In this document: positions 17,810 to 25,089 of the stretch, in pieces
Position numbering within the stretch: the first letter of the stretch is position 1
Layout: each line of letters starts with the position of its first letter
NCBI GenBank assembly: GCA_022793995.1
Contig: JAAWDY010000033.1
Span: 62,001 to 126,000, forward strand
Source of the DNA: Coprococcus sp.
GTDB taxonomy: Bacteria > Bacillota > Clostridia > Lachnospirales > Lachnospiraceae
Direction of reading: 5' to 3'
Length of the DNA: 64,000 nt
Notes under the pieces: model-generated
What the model saw: the letters and a program-made list of their open reading frames with translations, nothing else
What the model was told of the DNA's origin: nothing
Databases searched by the model: none
Position numbers and translations under genes: made by a program

Positions 17810-17851
17810 AGAATAACACGTAATATTATGTGTGTCAATGCGATATTACGT
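17810..17851 (-). promoter_or_regulatory. hicAB promoter with inverted-repeat operator
   Basis: On the minus strand, TTGACA (17833-17838) and TATTCT (17810-17815) are 17 bases apart. A perfect inverted repeat, ACGTAATAT (17818-17826) and ATATTACGT (17843-17851), brackets the -35 box and suits binding by a HicB dimer. Confidence 0.65.
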
Positions 17852-17882
17852 ATAAACACGTGCGCCTCAAATGTGTATAAAT

Positions 17883-17914
17883 CCCCGAGGAATCTCAAAA
17901 CAGACTCCCCGGGG
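17883..17914 (-). terminator. Terminator after the anti-sigma gene
   Basis: CCCCGAGG (17883-17890) and CCCCGGGG (17907-17914) form an 8-base stem with one G-U pair when read on the minus strand. It lies just after the anti-sigma stop. The following T run is weak. Confidence 0.5.
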
Positions 17915-17931
17915 CAGTATTCCCTCAAACA

Positions 17932-19098
17932 CTATTTCCGCACATATTCCGTCTCATTCACTGTAATGGATTCGATCTTGGCGGGATCTACGAGCCGATT
18001 GAAGACGATATCGAGGTGATTCTCTTCATCCTCGCATACGGCGCGGGTATTCTCCACCGGCGTCTCGCAGGTATGTTTTCCGTCCAATGATGAATTTTCG
18101 CTTACAAGATAGTCACTTCCGTCTTTATAATGGATGGCGACATAGTAAGCACTGGCAGGCTCGGTGGCTTCATAGTCAGACAGTCCCAGGCCGGTATTTA
18201 GATTAATCTCCATAGATAATGGTGATACGATGATACTTCCTCCGTCCGCTGTGGCAAATTCTGTCTTTTTCAGCGCCGGTTTCATGGGAATCGGGATGCT
18301 GTCCCTCTTAATCTGGCTTTGATACTTCTCATATTCTTCTTTGGTGGATGCGTTAAGCTCTGCCCTGGTACAGGGGTATTCCTCTGTCTGTAGCGTAAGA
18401 GTTTCTATACCGTGCGGCATGATGATATAGTCGTAACAATATAATTTATCTTCTGTAGACTTATCCAGGTCTACGAAAATATAATCATGCCCCATCTGGA
18501 AATAGAAGTCTGCGTCCCAAGAGATGGACGCGCCTTTTGCTTCGTTTTGAAGCTGGCTGTAATCCAGGGCCGTCACCCCGCCTTCCCGTTCCAGTGTAAA
18601 TTCCACAACCGCCGCGCTGCCGTCCGTAACCGCGGAGAGGACCGTAAGCTTCGTATCTCCCAATTCTTTTACGACAGGTTCCAAGGAGATATGGCTTCCG
18701 ATCAGTTCTTCCGCCTTCTGCGGATCAACGTCCACATACGTGCGCTGCGGATACGTGACTGTATAAGAGCCTTTCACCTCGTCTTCGACGACCACTTCGT
18801 GGGAATCGACAGAGTCTTTCCCCGCATTTCCCCAGATCCGCTGAAACGCCATGCTGTTTGCCGCCGCGCTGACGGCGATGGGCGTACAGATCAGCAGAAA
18901 CGCCGCTGCCGATGCGACTTTGGCATAGTAGAATCTGGGGGAAATCAGAGAACCTCTGCGGAATTTTTTCATCATACTCTTTTTGTTTTTTTTATACGCA
19001 TCGGAAAACCTGTGTGCCTGCATTCCGTCTAAAGCGTCGAATTCTTCAACTGAAATATCAAGATATTCTGGATTCATATACAGGACGTCCTTTTTCAT
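17932..19098 (-). CDS. Membrane anti-sigma-like protein (DUF4179-type)
   Basis: The 388-residue protein has a cytoplasmic N-terminal part of about 60 residues, one membrane helix (AKVASAAAFLLICTPIAVSAAA) and a large outside domain. This is the layout of DUF4179 proteins, which sit beside ECF sigma factors in Firmicutes and are thought to hold them at the membrane. It overlaps the end of the sigma gene by 41 bases in another frame, so translation is coupled. The signal sensed outside is unknown. The start ATG at 19098 follows GAAGGAGGG. Confidence 0.82.
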   Translation of the reverse strand: MKKDVLYMNPEYLDISVEEFDALDGMQAHRFSDAYKKNKKSMMKKFRRGSLISPRFYYAKVASAAAFLLICTPIAVSAAANSMAFQRIWGNAGKDSVDSHEVVVEDEVKGSYTVTYPQRTYVDVDPQKAEELIGSHISLEPVVKELGDTKLTVLSAVTDGSAAVVEFTLEREGGVTALDYSQLQNEAKGASISWDADFYFQMGHDYIFVDLDKSTEDKLYCYDYIIMPHGIETLTLQTEEYPCTRAELNASTKEEYEKYQSQIKRDSIPIPMKPALKKTEFATADGGSIIVSPLSMEINLNTGLGLSDYEATEPASAYYVAIHYKDGSDYLVSENSSLDGKHTCETPVENTRAVCEDEENHLDIVFNRLVDPAKIESITVNETEYVRK

Positions 19099-19612
19099 AC
19101 ATTTTCCCTCCTTCTAAAATGGATTTTAGCATTGTCTTTGATCGCTCGAACCGTTTCCGTACATTAGTCTCTGTAATGCCAAGTTCCCGGGCCGTCTCTT
19201 TCACGGACAGATTGTCGAGAGCCAGGCATTTCACAACCATGGAATACTTGGGAGGCAGGTCAAAGATCAGCTCCCTGATCTGTTCTATATCGGGATCTTC
19301 CTGTACCGCTGCCGGCTCTTCGGCCAGATCGTCTTTGTCGCATAGATACATGATCTCCCGTTCTTTTTGCCTTTTGTTATAGACCGTTATTGAAGCATGC
19401 TTGATCACGGTGATCAGATAGCGTTTGCAGTCGTCCGACGCAGCGTTGGCAAAATAGATATCGCTCTTCATTAATTTCAGGAAAGCCTCCTGCACCGCGT
19501 CCTCGGCCATCCCGGAATCGCGCAGGATACGGACGGCTACCTGGTACATTCGTTGCTCATACAGCTTATAGCATGTTTCGATAAATTTTATTCGCGCCCT
19601 TTTATCGTGCAT
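19058..19612 (-). CDS. ECF-type RNA polymerase sigma factor
   Basis: The 184-residue protein has sigma region 2 (MAEDAVQEAFLKLMK) and region 4 with a helix-turn-helix (LSVKETARELGITETNVRKR). Regions 1.1 and 3 are missing, which defines ECF factors. It directs polymerase to a stress or envelope regulon, and the overlapping membrane protein probably sequesters it. Targets are not evident in the window. The start ATG at 19610-19612 follows a GGTGGTGAAAGG stretch. Confidence 0.92.
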   Translation of the reverse strand: MHDKRARIKFIETCYKLYEQRMYQVAVRILRDSGMAEDAVQEAFLKLMKSDIYFANAASDDCKRYLITVIKHASITVYNKRQKEREIMYLCDKDDLAEEPAAVQEDPDIEQIRELIFDLPPKYSMVVKCLALDNLSVKETARELGITETNVRKRFERSKTMLKSILEGGKMYEKGRPVYESRIS

Positions 19613-19975
19613 CCTTTCACCACCTTTTGTTTTATCATAAAAAACAACCGTACGAATTGCCCTTTCATCCTATATAACTAATAATAAAATGGATTTGTGA
19701 CAAAGTATAGAAAGAAAAGAATGTAAATTGGAAATAATTTGGTATAATGAGTACTTAGCAAGGTATCGCGAAGCGCGAGCGCTAGTACGAATTACCCCCT
19801 TGTGGGGTTTGTAATACAGACGAAAACTAAAGAAATAATTAAGAAATCCCCTATACCGCTCTTAAAAAATATTGTTTATCCTTATACGAGAAGGGAATCC
19901 CGCATGCACGGTATGCGGGACACCGTAACTCAAATTGCCTAATCGGCAATGAATTTCACAAGGGAGGTGAGTGAA
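19613..19975 (+). other. 363-base intergenic region with long leader of the two-component system
   Basis: The region separates divergent transcription units. A TATAAT at 19743-19748 may be a -10 box for the downstream genes, but no good -35 lies at the right spacing. Further on, CCCC-CTTGT-GGGG, enclosed by ATTAC and GTAAT (around 19786-19813), can fold. The last 80 bases carry the two-hairpin element listed separately. A long structured leader is likely. Confidence 0.5.
19898..19951 (+). promoter_or_regulatory. Two-hairpin leader element, copy upstream of the response regulator
   Basis: Hairpin 1 is TCCCGCAT (19898-19905), GCACGGT, ATGCGGGA (19913-19920). It is followed by CACCGTAACTC (19921-19931) and hairpin 2, ATTGCC (19934-19939) with GGCAAT (19945-19950). 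The copy at 48710 keeps the linker identical while the bases of hairpin 1 change but still pair, as expected of a structured RNA. An ATG at 19949 sits in the second stem and is in frame with the response regulator. Confidence 0.6.
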
Positions 19976-20671
19976 ATGTCAAAGATACTTGTATGTGACG
20001 ACGATAAAGATATTGTGGAAGCGATCGATATTTACCTGACTCAGGAAGGATACCAGATCTTAAAGGCGTATAACGGCGAGGAGGCGATCAAGGTACTGAA
20101 AAATAACGAAGTGGACCTTCTGATTATCGACGTGATGATGCCGCGGCTGGACGGGATTCGGGCGACCTTAAAGATTCGTGAGAACATGAGCATGCCGATC
20201 ATCATCCTATCTGCCAAGTCGGAGGACGCGGATAAAATCCTGGGACTGAATATCGGCGCGGACGATTATGTGACAAAGCCTTTTAACCCGCTGGAACTCG
20301 TGGCGAGGGTGAAATCCCAGCTTCGTAGATACACACAGCTCGGCAGCACCGCGAATGCGCAGAACAAAAATGAATTTAAAACAGGAGGCCTTGTGATACG
20401 GGACGATTTGAAGGAAGTTACCGTGGACGGGGAGCTGGTGAAGCTGACCCCGATTGAATATAATATCCTTTTGCTTCTGGTGAAGAACCAGGGCAAGGTA
20501 TTTTCAATCGACCAGATTTATGAAAGCATCTGGAACGAGGAGGCAATCGGCGCGGATAACACTGTTGCGGTGCATATTCGGCATATCCGCGAAAAGATCG
20601 AGATCAACCCCAAAGAGCCGCGCTACCTGAAGGTGGTCTGGGGAGTGGGTTATAAGGTAGAGAAGATTTAA
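19976..20671 (+). CDS. OmpR/PhoB-family response regulator
   Basis: This 231-residue regulator has a receiver domain with acidic pocket CDDD near residue 8, phosphoacceptor Asp52 in IIDVMMPRLDG, and Lys in VTKPFNP. A winged-helix DNA-binding domain follows, with a recognition region around DNTVAVHIRHIREKIE. The start chosen is ATG 19976 after GGGAGGTGAG; an in-frame ATG at 19949 would add nine residues but lies in the leader hairpin. It is paired with the histidine kinase 14 bases downstream. Confidence 0.94.
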   Translation: MSKILVCDDDKDIVEAIDIYLTQEGYQILKAYNGEEAIKVLKNNEVDLLIIDVMMPRLDGIRATLKIRENMSMPIIILSAKSEDADKILGLNIGADDYVTKPFNPLELVARVKSQLRRYTQLGSTANAQNKNEFKTGGLVIRDDLKEVTVDGELVKLTPIEYNILLLLVKNQGKVFSIDQIYESIWNEEAIGADNTVAVHIRHIREKIEINPKEPRYLKVVWGVGYKVEKI

Positions 20672-20685
20672 GTAGGAGGCAGAAA

Positions 20686-23346
20686 ATGAATAAATGGTAT
20701 CAGAGCCCGCCGTGTAAGGGGATTCTGCTGGCTTTGGAACTTGTCTTTGGAGTGACCGCGTTCGTGTGCCTGGCATGGATATTATCTTTTCCGGCAGAGA
20801 GCGTCAAGGATATCCTATCCCGGAACAAGGAAGAGAGATATGAAGATACTGCGGCATTTGAAGAACAGCTCAGAAGCATCGCCGGCGAGATCGTCTGGAT
20901 GGTGCCCCAGTGGGAAGCGTATAAGACGGAAGGCGCTTACGATGAGGAGAAGCTGGTGGATATCCTCGAGTATCAGGAGAAAAGGACGATTTCTGGCGAG
21001 AATCAGAGCGGGCTGGCATATAAACTGGGCGATCTTGTGAAATGGTATAATGAAGGATTTGACTCCTATGAGAACGAGAGCGACAGGGTCATTGTGTGTA
21101 AAAGGCCGGACAATATGTATCAGTACTTTTACACCCATGAATTCCGCGAGCTGGTCGCGCAGGGTGAGCTTTGCTTTGGAAATAAGGAGGCAAAAGAAGA
21201 CTATGATATATCCAGCGACGAAGAAGTGCTGGACGCGCTCACAGGCGGCTGGGGCGACGTCTCTTTGTTCAGCGATATTAGGGACAGGGAGGGGAATCAG
21301 CTCTACACCAGCTGCTGGACTTTTGACGGGTTTCAGCTGAAGGAGAAGTATGCGCCGGACGGGGCGGAGAATATCCTGGAGATTGTAAATACGGATGCTG
21401 AGTGGAACGGAAGGCTCAGCGAAGTGATGGACGCGGTTCAAGAAGCAGGGCAGGATCTTGGCTGGAATGTACAGCAATGCCAGGGCCATCTGGAGCAGTG
21501 GTCGGAAGGAAATACCAATATATCCTATCTGCTGTACGATGCGGCGTCGAACCAGGTTTTCACGAACCGTGCCAAATATCAGAAGGCGGACGAATGGAAA
21601 CGGAATATAGAAGACCTGAAAAAATCCGGGAAATACGTGGTCGTCACACCGAAGCTGGGCGAATTTGAGAGCAATATGTCCAATACCGCTTCTGTGTGGA
21701 AGAGTGTGATCGGTAGTACCTGGACAGAAGATTATGTCTTTGCGTTTGCGGTAGATACAGGCTATCCGATCCAGGATAACTTTTATGTGGCGGATGCGAA
21801 TTACGGTCAGTACGCACCTTTGGCAAGGACCATTTTCTTGTTGGGAGCTTTGACTGGGCTGGGAGCTATCATATGCTTGGTATGGCTGACGATCGTATCC
21901 GGGCGTTCCAACAAAAAGGAAGGGGTAAGTCTGCAGGCAATCGATAAAATGCCGACGGAATGTTTCCTTATGCTGGCGGGGATGCTGCTATATCTGGTGA
22001 TCGCGGCCGCCATCGCAGTGGTGAAGATCGAGGTATATCAGAGCATCGGTTACGCTTCCCTTGTCAGCTATGAAGGGCATATGGCAGCGCATGCAGGCGC
22101 CGCCGACGAGGTAGTCTATCGTGTCACAATGGATGGCTGGACGGTGGAACATGTTATTGTACTGGCATCGACGGTGTTCCTCTGCGTTTCGGCAGTCCTA
22201 ATTTCATGGCTGGGATTTATACGCAGGATGAAGGCGGGAACGCTCTGGAGCAACAGTATTCTCAAAAGATTACTGCAGTTTGGAAAGAAGGTCTTTTCCC
22301 ACATTGACGTGATATGGAAAGGCATGGCAGTATTTGTGGCGTTTGTGTTTGTCCATCACGTCGGGGCGCTTATGTGGGATCCGGAAGCGTGGTGGCTGGT
22401 TATGCTGGCTAGTGAGGCCGCAGCGTTTATCTATCTTGTAAAGTATTTTATTGGACGGGATAAGATCAAAAAGGGGATCGTGGCGATAGCGGAGGGGCAG
22501 GTGGATTATCAGATCAACCTTGACAAAATGCAGGGCGAGCTTCTGCAGGTAGCAGAGGCTATCAATAAGATCGGGGACGGCCTGGAACGGGCTGTGGAGG
22601 AAAGTATCAAAAATGAGCGGATGAAGACAGACCTGATTACGAATGTCTCCCATGACATCAAGACGCCGCTGACGTCCATCATTAATTATATCGAGCTTTT
22701 GAAAAGGGAGAATTTTGAGGAGCCCAGGATCCAGAATTATCTTAAGGTACTGGAAGAGAAAGCGCAGCGGCTGAAGACATTGACGGAGGACGTGGTGGAG
22801 GCGTCCAAGGTGAGCAGCGGAAATGTGAAGCTTGAGAAAATGAACCTGAACTTAGCGGAGCTGATTAACCAGGCGAGCGCGGAGTTCGAGGAGCGGTTTG
22901 ACGAACGGAATTTGTACTTGGTGCTGAACCTTCCGAAGGAAACGGCGCTTATCTACGCGGACGGACGGAGGATGTGGAGGGTTCTGTCCAACATTTTCAA
23001 CAACGCCGCCAAGTACGCGATGGAAGGGACCCGGGTGTATGTAGATCTGCTGCTTGCAGAGAATAAGGTGTGCCTTATTATGAAAAATATCTCGGAACAG
23101 CCTCTCAATATTTCAGCGGATGAACTGACCGAACGATTCATCCGGGGCGATATTTCACGGAGCACGGAAGGCAGTGGGCTGGGACTTTCCATTGCGAAGA
23201 ATCTGACTGAGCTGCAGGGCGGCTCGTTTGAACTATATCTGGACGGTGATCTTTTCAAAGTAAAAGTAGAGTTCGCAAGGGTATATGAAATCCATGGATT
23301 GCAGAAAATACTTGTGGAATCTGACGTACCAGAAGAGGAACATTAA
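20686..23346 (+). CDS. Large multi-pass sensor histidine kinase
   Basis: The 886-residue kinase has an N-terminal membrane helix, an outside sensor region of about 340 residues, then roughly six more membrane helices (residues 380-590), a HAMP-like linker, a HisKA domain with phosphorylated His656 in NVSHDIKTPLTS, and a HATPase domain with an N box at NIFNNAAKYA and a G box at GSGLGLSI. The arrangement, with both a large outer domain and a cluster of helices, is common among Lachnospiraceae kinases. It would phosphorylate the upstream regulator. The signal is unknown; csoR lies 100 bases downstream but has its own promoter. Confidence 0.93.
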   Translation: MNKWYQSPPCKGILLALELVFGVTAFVCLAWILSFPAESVKDILSRNKEERYEDTAAFEEQLRSIAGEIVWMVPQWEAYKTEGAYDEEKLVDILEYQEKRTISGENQSGLAYKLGDLVKWYNEGFDSYENESDRVIVCKRPDNMYQYFYTHEFRELVAQGELCFGNKEAKEDYDISSDEEVLDALTGGWGDVSLFSDIRDREGNQLYTSCWTFDGFQLKEKYAPDGAENILEIVNTDAEWNGRLSEVMDAVQEAGQDLGWNVQQCQGHLEQWSEGNTNISYLLYDAASNQVFTNRAKYQKADEWKRNIEDLKKSGKYVVVTPKLGEFESNMSNTASVWKSVIGSTWTEDYVFAFAVDTGYPIQDNFYVADANYGQYAPLARTIFLLGALTGLGAIICLVWLTIVSGRSNKKEGVSLQAIDKMPTECFLMLAGMLLYLVIAAAIAVVKIEVYQSIGYASLVSYEGHMAAHAGAADEVVYRVTMDGWTVEHVIVLASTVFLCVSAVLISWLGFIRRMKAGTLWSNSILKRLLQFGKKVFSHIDVIWKGMAVFVAFVFVHHVGALMWDPEAWWLVMLASEAAAFIYLVKYFIGRDKIKKGIVAIAEGQVDYQINLDKMQGELLQVAEAINKIGDGLERAVEESIKNERMKTDLITNVSHDIKTPLTSIINYIELLKRENFEEPRIQNYLKVLEEKAQRLKTLTEDVVEASKVSSGNVKLEKMNLNLAELINQASAEFEERFDERNLYLVLNLPKETALIYADGRRMWRVLSNIFNNAAKYAMEGTRVYVDLLLAENKVCLIMKNISEQPLNISADELTERFIRGDISRSTEGSGLGLSIAKNLTELQGGSFELYLDGDLFKVKVEFARVYEIHGLQKILVESDVPEEEH

Positions 23347-23366
23347 AAGATATTTGTGGTTTTTAC

Positions 23367-23396
23367 TTGCAAAATTCCCCCTGGGGGTACTATAAT
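23367..23396 (+). promoter_or_regulatory. csoR promoter with CsoR-type operator
   Basis: TTGCAA (23367-23372) and TATAAT (23391-23396) are 18 bases apart. The spacer holds TTCCCCCTGGGGGTA (23375-23389), a near-perfect palindrome of the CsoR operator type. Autoregulation is expected. Confidence 0.75.
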
Positions 23397-23447
23397 GATG
23401 ACATTAGGCCAAAAGGGATTTGATATTGTCATTGATAGGAGAGGGAA

Positions 23448-23750
23448 ATGGAAGAAATCAAAAAATGCAACTGTCATAAAACAAAGGAGCGGCCGGAGAA
23501 AGAATACAGGGATATGCTGAATCGCCTGAAGCGAATTGAGGGCCAGATCCGCGGAATCCATGGGATGGTGGAAAAGGATGCCTACTGTATCGACATACTG
23601 ATCCAGGTGGCGGCGGCGAACTCAGCGCTGAAAAGCTTTGGGAAAGTGCTTCTTGAGAACCATATCAGGACTTGTGTTGCGACGGATATGCGGGAAGGCA
23701 GAGACGACACGATCGATGAACTTATATCTACGATTCAGAGAATGATGTAG
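23448..23750 (+). CDS. csoR: CsoR-family copper-sensing repressor
   Basis: This 100-residue all-helical protein belongs to the CsoR/RcnR/FrmR family. LKRIEGQIRGIHGMVEKD is the family's signature helix. The copper ligands of CsoR fit: a cysteine in DAYCIDIL and an HxxxC pattern in ENHIRTCVA. A His-rich/Cys start (CNCHK) precedes them. CsoR binds operators as a tetramer and leaves DNA when it binds Cu(I). The operators seen before copA, before this gene and before the peptide-type operon are probably its targets. The start ATG at 23448 follows GGAGAGGG. Confidence 0.9.
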   Translation: MEEIKKCNCHKTKERPEKEYRDMLNRLKRIEGQIRGIHGMVEKDAYCIDILIQVAAANSALKSFGKVLLENHIRTCVATDMREGRDDTIDELISTIQRMM

Positions 23751-23781
23751 GACGAAAAGACAAAAGCAGCGACAAAAAAGG

Positions 23782-23818
23782 AAGAGGCAGAGGGAGCAAA
23801 AGAAACTCTGTCTCTTTT
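23782..23818 (+). terminator. Terminator after csoR
   Basis: AAGAGGCAGAG (23782-23792) pairs with CTCTGTCTCTT (23806-23816), with one G-U pair, and runs into a T-rich stretch. Confidence 0.8.
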
Positions 23819-23931
23819 GCGTTATTCTGTTCTTTTTCTTATTCCAGGCTTTTCCAGGTTCCCCCTTGCGCTTTGTCTTTTTTCCATTTAAAATGAAAAC
23901 GGACCATAAATCTGGTTAAGAGGAGAACGAA

Positions 23932-25089
23932 ATGGACAGTTTACAGGATATTCTTAAGGATAGTTTCAGTATAGATTTTATTTCCGCAGTAATCAGCGGC
24001 GCGCGCAGGGAAGATGGGATTAAAAAAATCAGAATACGTCCGGTAGAGAAGAAGGGGAGGCTGTTGTTCCAGTGCGAGGAATTTCACAATAATCAGGCGT
24101 TTCACCGGAACCTGGAAAAAGAGGACGCCGTCATATATGTACAGAAGGCGCTTCCGGCATTTAGGCAGATGCAGATTGAGACAAGGGGTATGCAGTATCA
24201 GGTTCTTGTCAGTAAGAAAGGGAAGACGACGGTACAGAAAAAGAAAAGAAGCGCGCCTGCAAAAGAAGCCGACCGGTCCCATGACAGGAACAAACAGTAT
24301 ATTCTAAAAGAAGGGACACAGATTCCGTTTCTACAGGATCTTGGAGTTATGACGCAGGACGGGCGGATCGTAAAAAGCCGGTACGACAAATTCCGGCAGA
24401 TCAACCGTTTTCTTGAATTTATTGAAGATATCCTGCCCCGGCTCCCGAAGGACCGGGAGGTCACCATACTGGATTTTGGGTGCGGGAAATCATACCTAAC
24501 CTTTGCGATGTACTACTATCTTCATGAACAGAAGGAATACGATATCCGTATCGTGGGACTGGATTTAAAAAGGGAAGTCATAGCAAACTGCAGCGCTCTT
24601 GCAAGGAAGTACGGGTATGCAAAGCTTACTTTTCTGCAGGGAGACATCGCGGATTATGAGGGCGCACGTAAGGTTGATATGGTCGTGACCCTGCATGCCT
24701 GCGATACGGCGACGGACTATGCGCTTGCAAAAGCAATAGGCTGGCAGGCAAAAGTCATTCTGTCCGTACCCTGCTGTCAGCATGAGCTGAACGCGCAGAT
24801 GGAAAACGAGGCACTTTCCCCGCTCTTTTCTTATGGGCTGATTAAGGAGCGCGTGGCGGCCCTGGTGACAGATGCAATGAGAGCGGAGTATTTGCGAAGA
24901 GAGGGGTACGACACGCAGATCTTGGAGTTTATCGATATGGAGCACACGCCGAAGAATATTTTAATCCGTGCGGTCTACACCGGAAAACAGGCGGAAAACG
25001 AAGCGGCTATCCAAACATGCGAAGAGACGCTGCACATCCGGCCGATGCTGGGAAGGCTGCTTAAGAATTGTAAAGGGGAGAAGTTATGA
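23932..25089 (+). CDS. Class I SAM-dependent methyltransferase of Methyltransf_32 type
   Basis: The 385-residue protein has an N-terminal domain of about 140 residues and a Rossmann-type methyltransferase domain. The SAM-binding glycine motif is ILDFGCGKSYLT (about residue 180), followed by the acidic residue in VGLDLKR. LHACDTATDYALAKA and VPCCQHEL are typical of the group that includes METTL25- and TRM13-like proteins, so an RNA substrate is plausible but not shown. The next gene overlaps its stop by four bases. The start ATG at 23932 follows GAGGAG. Confidence 0.8.
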   Translation: MDSLQDILKDSFSIDFISAVISGARREDGIKKIRIRPVEKKGRLLFQCEEFHNNQAFHRNLEKEDAVIYVQKALPAFRQMQIETRGMQYQVLVSKKGKTTVQKKKRSAPAKEADRSHDRNKQYILKEGTQIPFLQDLGVMTQDGRIVKSRYDKFRQINRFLEFIEDILPRLPKDREVTILDFGCGKSYLTFAMYYYLHEQKEYDIRIVGLDLKREVIANCSALARKYGYAKLTFLQGDIADYEGARKVDMVVTLHACDTATDYALAKAIGWQAKVILSVPCCQHELNAQMENEALSPLFSYGLIKERVAALVTDAMRAEYLRREGYDTQILEFIDMEHTPKNILIRAVYTGKQAENEAAIQTCEETLHIRPMLGRLLKNCKGEKL

